Of a stretch of DNA of 64,000 nt, positions 42,391 to 51,105 are shown piece by piece. Below the pieces are notes generated by a model. The model was not told the DNA's origin. It saw only the letters and a list, made by a program, of their open reading frames with translations, and did not search any database. Both the position numbers and the translations under genes were made by a program. The stretch lies in contig JBEKEC010000015.1 in NCBI GenBank assembly GCA_050014015.1, positions 18,645 to 82,644 of the forward strand. The letters are read 5' to 3'. The stretch comes from PALSA-1353 sp050014015 (GTDB lineage Bacteria; Planctomycetota; Phycisphaerae; Tepidisphaerales; Tepidisphaeraceae). The stretch's first letter is position 1. Each line of letters opens with the position of its first letter.

Positions 42391-44552
42391 GATGCCTGGA
42401 GCGGGCTATTACACCATCGCTGCCACATCTGGCGATACGCCGATTCCATCTTCCGGGCAAACCCGGGGCCGTCCATCATCGGCGACTGGGTCATTCTTTG
42501 GCGCAGCGTGGAGCGGAGCTGAGCCAGACGGGGTGGATCGCCGGCCAGTTGCGTGACGATCTGGACGTACTGCTCTTGGGTGCGCGCGATCAATTCGGTC
42601 AGTCCGACGGTTGAGAGGATGCTGACCCCCGCGCGTCCGGCGGCGGTTTGCCCGGTGAGAGTGACGACCGGCACGCCCATCCACAGCGCATCGCAGGTGG
42701 TGGTGATTCCGTTGTACGGCAGCGGATCGAGGCCAATGTCGATGGAGTCGTATAGACGCAGATAATCATTGCGCTGTGTTCGGGGGACAAATTCAATTCG
42801 CTCGGGCGCGACGCCGCCACGGTGCAAAATCGACCGGATTCGATTTTTGTCCATCTCGCTGAAGGATTGCATCAGGAGCCTGGAATCGGGGACGCCGCTG
42901 AGGATTCGCGCCCAAAGCGCGAGGATGGCGTCATTGTTTTTGCAGGGGTTGTTGATCGAGCCGAATCGGATTGGGCCATCGGTTCGCGGCGGGGCCGGGG
43001 GCAGATCGCACATGGGATCGTAACAACACCAGCAATCGGGCAATCGCCAGGACTGCTCGCGATAATACGCCGCCGGGCTTTCGAGGGGGTCCATGAAGGC
43101 GTCGGTGATGCGATAGTCCATCGCATCCAAGCCGGTGCCACCGGGATAGGCAAGCCAGGCGATCTGGACCGGCGCGGGCTTGCGCGCGAACACGAGCATC
43201 CGGTTGTGTGCCATGTGCATGGCCAGGTCGATCAGGACGTCGATGCGGTCGCGGCGGATTTGCTCGGCCAGGTCGGCATCCCGCGACCCCAGCACGTCGT
43301 GCCAGCTATCCGCCGCCGACTTCAGGCGTCTGGTGAATTGATCCGGGCGGACGACGCTGGCGTAACAGTGAATCTCAAACTGCTGCCGATCATGGTTCTC
43401 CAGGAGGGGCGCAACGAAAAACGATTCCGCCTGCGAATAAAAATAGGCAGACACGTAGCCCACGCGCAGCTTGCGGTCCGGCGAGCGGTCATTGTCATGC
43501 GGCCGGATGGAGGCCTTGAGCGGCGTGGCGTGAATCTCGTTCCATCTGCGCTGCTCGCGGAAGAGGGATTCATCGTCATATCCGGGATGGAATTGCAGCG
43601 TATAGACCAGGTTGCTATGAATGCCCGGCTCCGACGGTCCCAGCGCCAGCGCGCGTCCATAACATGCGACGGTGTCCCGCACGTTTCCACAGTCCTTGTA
43701 CGCATTGCCGAGATTGTTCGTGGCATCGGCCATGCTCGGGCGGATGGCAAGACATTTCCGATAGGTCGCGACCGCTTCGTCGAGTTGTCCGTCGTCTTTG
43801 AGGGCGATGCCCAGATTATTAAAGGCTTCGGGCAAATCGGGCGCGAGCTGGATCGCCCTGCGAAGGACCTGGATTGCCTCGGCGCGCTGGCCGAGCAAGC
43901 GGAGGGCGGAGCCGAGGTTGGACATCGCGGCGGCAAAATCCGGGCGCAGGCTGAGCGCTTGACGGTACTGGGCGACCGCTTCGGGCAGCCGGACCCGCGC
44001 CGCCAGAACGCCGCCAAGGTTGTTGTGCGCATCGGCCATCTTCGGCTGAATCTCCAGGGCGCGGCGGAGATGGGTCTCGGCGGCGTCGAGGCGGCCGGCG
44101 CGGTGCAGCGCGCAACCGAGGTTCTGATGGGCCTGGGCAAATTGCGGGTTGATCGCGATCGCGTTGCGATACTCCGCGATCGCCTGCTCCACCTGGCCCC
44201 TCAGCAGCAGAAGGTTCGCCAGATCGTAATGCGCCTGTCGATGCTGCGGATTGAGCTGCACCGCCCGGTGATGAGCCGCCACCGCTTCATCCTGCCGCCC
44301 CATGCGGGCCAAAATCAGGCCGAGGCTCTGATGAAAGTCCGCATGATTCGGATTGACGGCGATTGCCCGACGAATCAGTTCCACGGCATTTTGGGGCCGG
44401 CCGGACTGATTTTCGATGATTCCCAGGAGATGCAAAGCGTCGGGATGGTTCGGCTGCTCGGCAAGGATTTGCCGGTAAACCGCCTCGGCGTCGCGTGTGC
44501 GCCCGGCCTGATGGTGTCCGAAGCCGGTTTGTAATTTTTGCTCAACACTCAT
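42387..44552 (-). CDS. TPR-SPINDLY family GT41-like protein with altered active-site motif
   Basis: 721 residues. About ten TPRs (about 5-345) followed by a GT41 region. Most motifs are kept (WLAYPGGTGLDAMDYRITD, GSINNPCKNNDAILALW, YNGITTTCDALWMGVPVVT), but the SPDFxxH motif of the paralogue reads SAYFYSQ, replacing both the Asp and the His. ATG 44552 (MSVEQ) is chosen since the TPRs begin there and GAGGGA lies upstream; the open frame runs to 44606. Divergent from the DUF481 gene with only 42 bases between starts. Confidence 0.83.
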   Translation of the reverse strand: MSVEQKLQTGFGHHQAGRTRDAEAVYRQILAEQPNHPDALHLLGIIENQSGRPQNAVELIRRAIAVNPNHADFHQSLGLILARMGRQDEAVAAHHRAVQLNPQHRQAHYDLANLLLLRGQVEQAIAEYRNAIAINPQFAQAHQNLGCALHRAGRLDAAETHLRRALEIQPKMADAHNNLGGVLAARVRLPEAVAQYRQALSLRPDFAAAMSNLGSALRLLGQRAEAIQVLRRAIQLAPDLPEAFNNLGIALKDDGQLDEAVATYRKCLAIRPSMADATNNLGNAYKDCGNVRDTVACYGRALALGPSEPGIHSNLVYTLQFHPGYDDESLFREQRRWNEIHATPLKASIRPHDNDRSPDRKLRVGYVSAYFYSQAESFFVAPLLENHDRQQFEIHCYASVVRPDQFTRRLKSAADSWHDVLGSRDADLAEQIRRDRIDVLIDLAMHMAHNRMLVFARKPAPVQIAWLAYPGGTGLDAMDYRITDAFMDPLESPAAYYREQSWRLPDCWCCYDPMCDLPPAPPRTDGPIRFGSINNPCKNNDAILALWARILSGVPDSRLLMQSFSEMDKNRIRSILHRGGVAPERIEFVPRTQRNDYLRLYDSIDIGLDPLPYNGITTTCDALWMGVPVVTLTGQTAAGRAGVSILSTVGLTELIARTQEQYVQIVTQLAGDPPRLAQLRSTLRQRMTQSPMMDGPGFARKMESAYRQMWQRWCNSPLQAS

Positions 44553-44594
44553 ATCATGCATTCCCTCGCCAAACGACGGAAGGAGCAATTTTCG

Positions 44595-45638
44595 ATGTTC
44601 CGACAAACCGACCGCCCGCGGGCAATCTGCTGGGCATCGCTCATGCTGCTGATCGTCTCCGCCACGGCCAGGTTAGCGCCGGCGGACCAGATCGTACTAA
44701 AAAACGGCGACCGCATCACCGGCACGATCCAATCCGCCGACAGCGGTAAGCTTATCATCCTGTCTCCGATCGCCGGCACAATCACGGTCGCACTGTCGGA
44801 CGTGAAGACGTTCTCGACGGACGGTCCGATCAAGATCGTCCTGGACGACGGCACGGTGATCAACCAGGCGGTCACGCCCGGCGCGGATGGTGCGGTTGAG
44901 ACCTCCGCCAACGGGCCTCTGGCGGTACAATCGGTGTCCATTGGCAAGATCGACAAGATCAATCCTCCGCCGATCGCGTGGACGGGTTCGGTCGGAGTCA
45001 CCGGCTCGCTGGCTCAGGGCGATACCTATAGCGAGCAGTTTGGCATCAATGCGCACCTGGTCCGGCGGGGCGAGATCGATCGGATCGAAGCGAAGGCGGA
45101 ATATCTCTTCGGGAAGCAGAAGGTCAACGGGGTCACCAGCACGTCGACCGACCAATGGTATTTTGAGCCCTCGTACAACTATTTCGTGAACAAAGATCTC
45201 TTTGTGCTCGGCGACGTGCGCGTTGAGAAAAATCGCATCGAACATCTCGATATTCGCGTGACGCCGAACGTGGGCGTTGGATGGCAAATCGTCGAAACGC
45301 CGGATTTCAACGCCGATGTCCAGGGCGGCCTGGCGTGGGTTTACGAAGACTACACCAATATCGGAACACCGGACGAGAACGTTTCCCTTCGACTGGCTTA
45401 CCACGTGGACAAGACCTTCTGGGCCCCCACGCTGAAAGTGTTCAGCGACTGCGCGTATTACCCCTCGGTCCAGAACGTCAGCGATTATCTCATCCTGTTT
45501 GACGCCGGCTTGAGGTTGGCGCTCACGAAGACGATGTATTCCGAGCTGAAGACGGAAGTGGATTACGATTCGCATCCCGCGCCGAATAGTCATCGCACCC
45601 AGACGCAGATAATCCTTGGCGTCGGTTGGACGTTCTGA
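44595..45638 (+). CDS. Outer-membrane DUF481 (YdiY-like) beta-barrel protein
   Basis: 347 residues. Signal peptide (about 1-30), an N-terminal SH3/LSM-like part (DQIVLKNGDRITGTIQSADSG, about 32-100), then a DUF481 barrel (about 120-347) with regular alternating beta strands ending in an aromatic residue (ILGVGWTF-stop), as outer-membrane barrels do. Role unknown; the E. coli relative YdiY is acid-inducible. ATG 44595 gives the clean signal peptide; GAAGGAG lies about 11 bases upstream. Confidence 0.8.
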   Translation: MFRQTDRPRAICWASLMLLIVSATARLAPADQIVLKNGDRITGTIQSADSGKLIILSPIAGTITVALSDVKTFSTDGPIKIVLDDGTVINQAVTPGADGAVETSANGPLAVQSVSIGKIDKINPPPIAWTGSVGVTGSLAQGDTYSEQFGINAHLVRRGEIDRIEAKAEYLFGKQKVNGVTSTSTDQWYFEPSYNYFVNKDLFVLGDVRVEKNRIEHLDIRVTPNVGVGWQIVETPDFNADVQGGLAWVYEDYTNIGTPDENVSLRLAYHVDKTFWAPTLKVFSDCAYYPSVQNVSDYLILFDAGLRLALTKTMYSELKTEVDYDSHPAPNSHRTQTQIILGVGWTF

Positions 45639-45646
45639 CAGGAGTC

Positions 45647-46423
45647 ATGCCGCGAATTCAGAAGGTATTGGCCGGCGCCGGCGTGGCGTCGCGGCGGAGC
45701 GTCGAGCGGATGATCCGCGAAGGCCGGGTCGCGCTCAACGGCAAGATCGTTCAGGACCTTCCCATCCTCGTCGATCCCGAGGTGGATAGCGTCCAGGTGG
45801 ACGGCGAACCCGTTGACATATCCTCCGACCGGGGCGGGCCGCGGCTCTATATCCTTTTGAACAAGCCCAAGCACGTTTACAGCACCAACGTTGCCCAGGG
45901 CGAGCAAACGCTGGCGATCGACTTGCTCCCGCCAAATCTCCCCGGCCGCGTATTTCCCGTCGGCCGGCTGGACGCCGATTCGAAAGGCCTGCTCCTGCTG
46001 ACCAACGACGGCGAGATGACCAACCGCCTGACGCATCCGCGTTACGGCGTGCCCAAAACGTACCGCGCCGTCGTCGACGGCTATATCGATCCGCGAAAGA
46101 TGCAAGCCCTATCCAAGTCCATCTGGCTCAGCGATGGAAGCTCGGCATTGGGGCCGAAAACGAAAAGCAAAACTAAAACGGTCCACAGCCACCTGAAGGT
46201 CGTCAAGCGATCGCGGGACATGACGGTTCTGGACATCACAATCCGCGAAGGACGCAGCCGGCAGATTCGCCGGATATTGATGAAGTTCGGGCACAAGGTC
46301 CGCGACCTGACGCGCATTGCCATGGGTCCGCTGACATTGCAGGGCCTGTCGCCGGGGCAATTCCGGCATCTCACGAACAGGGAAGTCAGCCAACTTCGCG
46401 CGCTGACCCAGCGAGAAGTTTAG
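45647..46423 (+). CDS. rluB: 23S rRNA pseudouridine synthase, RluB/RsuA type
   Basis: 258 residues. N-terminal S4 RNA-binding domain (MPRIQKVLAGAGVASRRSVE, about 1-60) and a RsuA-family catalytic domain with D109 in GRLDADSKGLLLLTNDGE. The C-terminal IREGRSRQIRRILMKFGHKV motif is also diagnostic. RluB modifies helix 89/90-region uridine (position 2605 in E. coli); RluB versus RluE/RsuA cannot be settled by motif alone. AGGAG is immediately upstream. Starts 8 bases after the DUF481 gene. Confidence 0.85.
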   Translation: MPRIQKVLAGAGVASRRSVERMIREGRVALNGKIVQDLPILVDPEVDSVQVDGEPVDISSDRGGPRLYILLNKPKHVYSTNVAQGEQTLAIDLLPPNLPGRVFPVGRLDADSKGLLLLTNDGEMTNRLTHPRYGVPKTYRAVVDGYIDPRKMQALSKSIWLSDGSSALGPKTKSKTKTVHSHLKVVKRSRDMTVLDITIREGRSRQIRRILMKFGHKVRDLTRIAMGPLTLQGLSPGQFRHLTNREVSQLRALTQREV

Positions 46424-46525
46424 CTGCGTACGGCGCTGGCAGGCACGACTTCCATGCCGGACGACAAAAGCTCAAATTACCCAGGTTTAAGAACTCGTAA
46501 ACAGTTCACGTTACCTTCAGTTCTC

Positions 46526-46945
46526 TCATGGCCAGTATCCTTGCGGATCTAGCCAGAGCGTGCGACACCAGCCAATAGCCGCAAGAGCTAGTAATGCTGT
46601 GCTCAATAAGAGTGCGAGAGAACTAAGAATTGATCGGCGAGATGTATACCAATTCTGTCGGGCCTGCCGAAGTTCCCATAGCGCAAACACCATTGCTAGA
46701 ATCGCGGGAAGACAAAAGATGACAATTCTGACGGAATCGGCAACGATTCTCTTTGGATCGCCTCGTTCGTGGTCAGGCATTGATAGAGCCAGCAAGATGA
46801 AATATGGCAGTTGCAGGGCCATGAGCCAAATTGACACCGGCCTGAATCGCTTTCGTCGTTCGGCGGGTTTGGGAACGGCATAGGCCAGCACCGCGCGTTT
46901 TGCCACGGGGATTTTGTCGCCGGGGGATGGAGTCGACTCTCCCAT
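46526..46945 (-). CDS. Small membrane protein of unknown function
   Basis: 139 residues. A Pro/Lys-rich start, then three hydrophobic segments (about 40-57, 73-91, 104-126). No known motif and no ribosome-binding site before the ATG. The base composition is slightly more AT-rich than the neighbours. Bases 46424-46525 before its 3' end hold no gene. Confidence 0.5.
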   Translation of the reverse strand: MGESTPSPGDKIPVAKRAVLAYAVPKPAERRKRFRPVSIWLMALQLPYFILLALSMPDHERGDPKRIVADSVRIVIFCLPAILAMVFALWELRQARQNWYTSRRSILSSLALLLSTALLALAAIGWCRTLWLDPQGYWP

Positions 46946-46991
46946 TTTCAGTCGACTAGCTTACCACGTTTTATCCGACGGAATAATTCCG

Positions 46992-47831
46992 CTACCACTT
47001 GATCGCCTGCGGCACGAATCGTTTGTATCTGCTCTTGGGGGAAAACTGGAGACCGAGTTCTTCCACGCGATGGCGATAGGCGAGATATTCCGGGCCGCTG
47101 GGGCGTGGGAAGCCTTGTAAGCCGATCACCTGGTAAAAATCCGGACGCCAGCCTTTGACTCCGCGCTCGATCGTGCAGGCGATCCCGTTTTGGTTGAGGA
47201 AATCGCGGGCTTCCTCGGCTGTCTTCTCCTCAAAATAGCTCTGCATCAACACGTAATGCATGTTGACGACGCGCCGGCCGGGCTGAGCGAGGTTTGCGGC
47301 CACGGTGTCGCTGGCCGGAATTGCATCCGAGGTGGTTTCGGGCGACGGCACGGCCGGGAGGGATTGGCGGGGCCGGTCGGTGTTGATGGCGAGAACGGAT
47401 GGATGGGCCGGTCCGGCGCGGAGGGCCTGCTCGATGGTTGAGGCTTGATCGGGCGGGCGGATCCAATGCCGCGCCAACATCATTCCGCCGATCACGACCA
47501 AAGCCGCCGCCGCGCCGGGCACGAAGCCGTTGGTGCGAATCATCCAAATGCGGAGGTCGCGTGCGGCGCTGGCGAGGCGCGCGCCTGCGGCGCGGCGCGC
47601 GGATTTCACTTGCGACACCAATGCGGAAAATGATTGGCCGATCTTCGCCGTGGAGTCGGACCAAGTTTCGGGGTCGGAATGGTGTTTTCGCCAGAGACCG
47701 ACGGCCTTTTCAGCCATCTGCGGCGAGAAATCCGCCGCCGGCTCTTTTCGAACCTCCGGCGTTTTGGGTCCGAATCGCTTGTCCTTTTGAATAACTTCAA
47801 ACAGCGCGACCGCGCGTTTACCCTTGGCCAT
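46992..47831 (-). CDS. Single-pass protein with SPOR-like C-terminal domain
   Basis: 279 residues. Cytoplasmic N-terminus beginning MAKGKRAVALFEVIQKDKRF, one membrane helix (about 112-128, AAAALVVIGGMMLARHWI), a linker, and a C-terminal domain of about 90 residues (MHYVLMQSYFEEKTAEEARDF ... GIACTIERGVKGW) that has the alternating pattern of SPOR peptidoglycan-binding domains. This layout recurs in planctomycetes, where the role is unknown. ATG 47831 is chosen over 47855 by the conserved start. Confidence 0.55.
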   Translation of the reverse strand: MAKGKRAVALFEVIQKDKRFGPKTPEVRKEPAADFSPQMAEKAVGLWRKHHSDPETWSDSTAKIGQSFSALVSQVKSARRAAGARLASAARDLRIWMIRTNGFVPGAAAALVVIGGMMLARHWIRPPDQASTIEQALRAGPAHPSVLAINTDRPRQSLPAVPSPETTSDAIPASDTVAANLAQPGRRVVNMHYVLMQSYFEEKTAEEARDFLNQNGIACTIERGVKGWRPDFYQVIGLQGFPRPSGPEYLAYRHRVEELGLQFSPKSRYKRFVPQAIKW

Positions 47832-47916
47832 CCTTGACCGTCCTTTCCAATCCAATTGTGGACATGAAATTACGATCGGAAGGTCTTTAGGTCAAGGTCT
47901 TCCGATGGATATTGCA

Positions 47917-49452
47917 TCAAACAAATGCGATATCGCCGATGCGGTGCTTTGTCAGGCCGTAGAGATAGAGATCGGCATAGGGCATTCGGCCGTCCCAGGA
48001 GTGCCAGAGAATCAAGCGCTGGCGGTCGGAAGTGACGGCCGCGACGGCATCGGCCGCGGCGGCGGCGATACGCAGGCCTTGATATGGGCTGGAGTACTGG
48101 GTCAACAGTTCATCGTCCGGCCCGAGACAAATGATGGGTCCATCTTCCGTCGCCAGCAGGAGCCGGGCATCGCCGAGCCACGGCAAAACCGTCGCGGCAT
48201 TGATCCGGCCGGCGCGGCGTTGTTGGCAGTCCAGCTTCAATTCGTCCGCGTTCCAGGAACAGATTTGGCCATCGGCGTGCGCGGTGAGGATGCGGGTCGG
48301 CTGGGGATAAATCGCGACGATGTCGGCATCGGCCAGAGGGGCGAGCGGGGCCAGGGCGCCGTCTTGGGAGGCCGCGAACAATTGCCGGCCGCTGCTGAGG
48401 ATCAGGCGATTGGCATCGAATCGGACCAGGTTCCTCGGGGCGAATCCGGCGATCTTCGATGACCCGGGTCGAACGGCAGACCGCGGCTTGTCGAGCTGAT
48501 CCAGGTTCCAGCAAACCAGACCGGCTTCGCCATGCGCGGCCCAGATGCAATCGCCGAGAATGACGGCGGCGTTGAAGCCGAGTTGGCTGGTCGTTTCCGG
48601 ATCGCGGTATTGAGCGGCATCGGCGGGCGATGCGGGATTCACGCGCAGGACGCCCGCGCGACAGCCGAGGAGCAGTCCGCCGGTGCCGTCAGAGCGGACG
48701 CTGCGAAGCGGTCCGAGGTCCTGGGGGACATCCAAAATTTCCGGGCGGGTCGATTCGCCGCTGTCGATCTGCACGAGGTTGTTTCCCGCGACCGCCCAGA
48801 GCTTGGCCCCCGCGTGCTTTTCCGCCGACGCCAAAACGGCGGCGCGGAAAACGTCCGCCTGATCGGCGACAGTGATGCGGCTCAGGACCTGGCCGGGCGA
48901 CAGTTGCGGCGCGGCGGCGCGGATCGCTTCGAATTCCCCGAACAACTCCGCCGAACGGCGGAGATGATTCACCTGATCGGCGGCGCGGCGCTGGGCGGAT
49001 TGTCGCTGCATCTCTTCAAACCGCTGGCGCTGGAGGGTCGGACAATCCAGATCGACCTGGGCCGGCGGAAGTATTTCGATGCCGCAGCAGAAGGCGACGG
49101 CGCTGGCAGACTGCATCAACGCGGTGGTTAATGCTTGTTTACCCTCGTCCGCAAGCAGAGTTTGGGCATCGACGCCGCGGGCATGTTTTCGCGCGGCCGC
49201 TGAAATCGCTTGCGCGAAATGGGCGACGACATCAGCCAAGGTGACAACGGACCGGGAGCCAAGCAGGGCCTCGTCGAGCATCTTCAATTCATTCGGCTCA
49301 GGCAAAGCGCGGGCGCTGCTGGTGAAAGTTCCGCGCGCCAGATGCCCATCGGAGGTAGTAAGCTCGGTCAAGTCCCACTTCAAGCGGATTGCGCCGGGGC
49401 GGATTTGTATCCCAGTTTCGGCGCGGCGGGCGAATTCGGAATCGTGGAGCAT
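47917..49452 (-). CDS. SPFH-like coiled region fused to a beta-propeller-like domain, unknown function
   Basis: 511 residues, no signal peptide. The first about 210 residues resemble the end of SPFH/band-7 proteins: a helix with ALTTALMQSASAVAFCCGIEI, then a charged helix QRFEEMQRQSAQRRAADQ. From about 225 to 490 the protein has repeated blade-like strands (WAVAGNNLVQID, GLLLGCRAGVLRV, CIWAAHGEAGLVCWN, ILTAHADGQICSWN, LLLATEDGPIICLG), as in WD40/YVTN propellers. Both assignments are by pattern. The ATG has no clear ribosome-binding site. Confidence 0.5.
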   Translation of the reverse strand: MLHDSEFARRAETGIQIRPGAIRLKWDLTELTTSDGHLARGTFTSSARALPEPNELKMLDEALLGSRSVVTLADVVAHFAQAISAAARKHARGVDAQTLLADEGKQALTTALMQSASAVAFCCGIEILPPAQVDLDCPTLQRQRFEEMQRQSAQRRAADQVNHLRRSAELFGEFEAIRAAAPQLSPGQVLSRITVADQADVFRAAVLASAEKHAGAKLWAVAGNNLVQIDSGESTRPEILDVPQDLGPLRSVRSDGTGGLLLGCRAGVLRVNPASPADAAQYRDPETTSQLGFNAAVILGDCIWAAHGEAGLVCWNLDQLDKPRSAVRPGSSKIAGFAPRNLVRFDANRLILSSGRQLFAASQDGALAPLAPLADADIVAIYPQPTRILTAHADGQICSWNADELKLDCQQRRAGRINAATVLPWLGDARLLLATEDGPIICLGPDDELLTQYSSPYQGLRIAAAAADAVAAVTSDRQRLILWHSWDGRMPYADLYLYGLTKHRIGDIAFV

Positions 49453-49551
49453 GGCTTGATTTTATGAGACCCCGCGGCGGAAGGGAAATCGGAAACGGTG
49501 CACAAGTGCGGCCGCTCGGAATGCTTGACGGCGGCGTCGCGTGCCGATGAG

Positions 49552-51105
49552 ATGAAAGCGATGGCGGAATTGACTACGACGGCGAAACCACCGATTTGGC
49601 GGGGGACGCCGCTGGTTTTGGCGCTTCTGTGCGGGTTGGCGGCGTACAGCAACAGTTTTCGGGGGCCGTTTATTTTTGATGACATCGATGCCATCCGTAA
49701 CAACCCGCGGTCGGATGCGCCGACGACCCTTTCGGGCCGGCCGGTGTTGCGGGTTAGCTTTGCCGTGGATCGCGCAATCGGCGGGTTGCGCGTCGAGGCT
49801 TATCATGCGACAAATCTGCTGATTCATCTGGCCGGGGGCGCGGTTTTGTTCGGGATTGTGCGCCGGAACCTTCAGCGGAGGGAGTTCTGGGGAGATCGAT
49901 TTCAAAACTCGGCGCCTTGGCTGGCCGGGGCGGTCGCGGCGGTCTGGCTGGTGCATCCACTGAATACCGAGGCGGTCAGCTACATCGTCCAGAGGGCCGA
50001 ATCATTGGCAGGGCTATTTTATCTGCTGGTGATTTACTGTTTGATCCGGGATTGGAAGCTGGCGGCGATTGCCGCGTGTCTGCTAGGAATGGGAACGAAG
50101 GAGACGGTGGCCACCGCGCCGCTGGTGGCGCTGGTTTACGATCGCACGTTTATTTCCCGCTCATTCGCAACGGCGTGGAAAACGCGCTGGCCGCTCTATC
50201 TCGGCCTGGCGGTGACATGGGTGATTCCGCTCGGGGTGATTGCCTCCGGAGCGAGGGGTTTGTCGGTGGGGAACGTCCCGCCGGTGGATTATGTGTTGAC
50301 GCAGCTTGGCGTGATGGCGCATTACGTTGCGCTTGAAGTTTGGCCGGGCCGCCTGGTGCTGGATTACTACGATTGGCCGATTGCGCACGGTTGGTCGCAA
50401 GTCGGCGTTGGCGGGAGAGTGGTGGCGCTGTCGATATTATTCTTTGCCGTTGCGCTGTGGTGGAAGCCGTGGCTGGGATTTCTGGGGGCGTGGTTCTTCA
50501 TCATCCTGGCGCCGTCGTCGAGCGTGGTCCCGGTTTTCACCGAGATTGCGGCGGAGCACCGGATGTATTTGCCGTCGATGGCGCTGGTGGTTTTGGCGGT
50601 GGTGGGGGGGTGGATCATGTTATCGCGCGGCGTGGGCGGAGGCGAAGCCTGCCGCGCGGGGGCGTGGGTTGCGGGCCTGCTCGTCACGGTAGTGGTGGGG
50701 CTGCTGGCGACGCGCACGTTTCTGCGCAATGCGGAGTATGAGAATCCGGAATTGATCTGGTCGGACAACGTCGCGCTTCGCCCGCTGAATCCGCGGGCCC
50801 ATTTCAATCTCGGCTTCACGCGGATGGAGATGGGCCGGCCGGCCCAGGCCGTGGGGGAATTCCGAAAGGCGTTGGAACTTGAGCCGGATTATTACGCCGC
50901 CGCCAGTGCGCTGGGACATGCATTGATCGAATCGGGCGATCCGGTTGCCGCGGAGGATTTTTATACTCGCGAGATGGCGAGGCTGCCGGCGTTTTGGCAA
51001 GAGGCGCACCTGGAGCGTGGGCGGCTGCGCACGGCGCGTGGTGACAGCGCCGGCGCCCAGGCGGATTTCCAGGCGGTTAGGCATCCAAGCGAGCCATCGC
51101 AATGA
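49552..51105 (+). CDS. TMTC-like TPR membrane protein (putative GT-C glycosyltransferase), copy 1
   Basis: 517 residues. About ten membrane helices (about 18-410) then two to three TPRs (NPRAHFNLGFTRMEMG, PDYYAAASALGHALIESGD). The first luminal loop has GPFIFDD, matching the acidic catalytic motif of GT-C/PMT enzymes, and SYIVQRAESLAGLFYLL and MGTKETVATAPLVALVYD are conserved with the next gene. Eukaryotic TMTC proteins O-mannosylate cadherins; the bacterial role is unknown. Start could be 49552 or 49561. The stop overlaps the next ATG by 4 bases. Confidence 0.72.
   Translation: MKAMAELTTTAKPPIWRGTPLVLALLCGLAAYSNSFRGPFIFDDIDAIRNNPRSDAPTTLSGRPVLRVSFAVDRAIGGLRVEAYHATNLLIHLAGGAVLFGIVRRNLQRREFWGDRFQNSAPWLAGAVAAVWLVHPLNTEAVSYIVQRAESLAGLFYLLVIYCLIRDWKLAAIAACLLGMGTKETVATAPLVALVYDRTFISRSFATAWKTRWPLYLGLAVTWVIPLGVIASGARGLSVGNVPPVDYVLTQLGVMAHYVALEVWPGRLVLDYYDWPIAHGWSQVGVGGRVVALSILFFAVALWWKPWLGFLGAWFFIILAPSSSVVPVFTEIAAEHRMYLPSMALVVLAVVGGWIMLSRGVGGGEACRAGAWVAGLLVTVVVGLLATRTFLRNAEYENPELIWSDNVALRPLNPRAHFNLGFTRMEMGRPAQAVGEFRKALELEPDYYAAASALGHALIESGDPVAAEDFYTREMARLPAFWQEAHLERGRLRTARGDSAGAQADFQAVRHPSEPSQ

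Noticed and set aside
41329..44534. Long plus-strand open frames antisense to the GT41 genes (306 and 570 codons)
   Set aside because: Mirror-frame artefacts of codon bias; both minus-strand genes have clear motifs.
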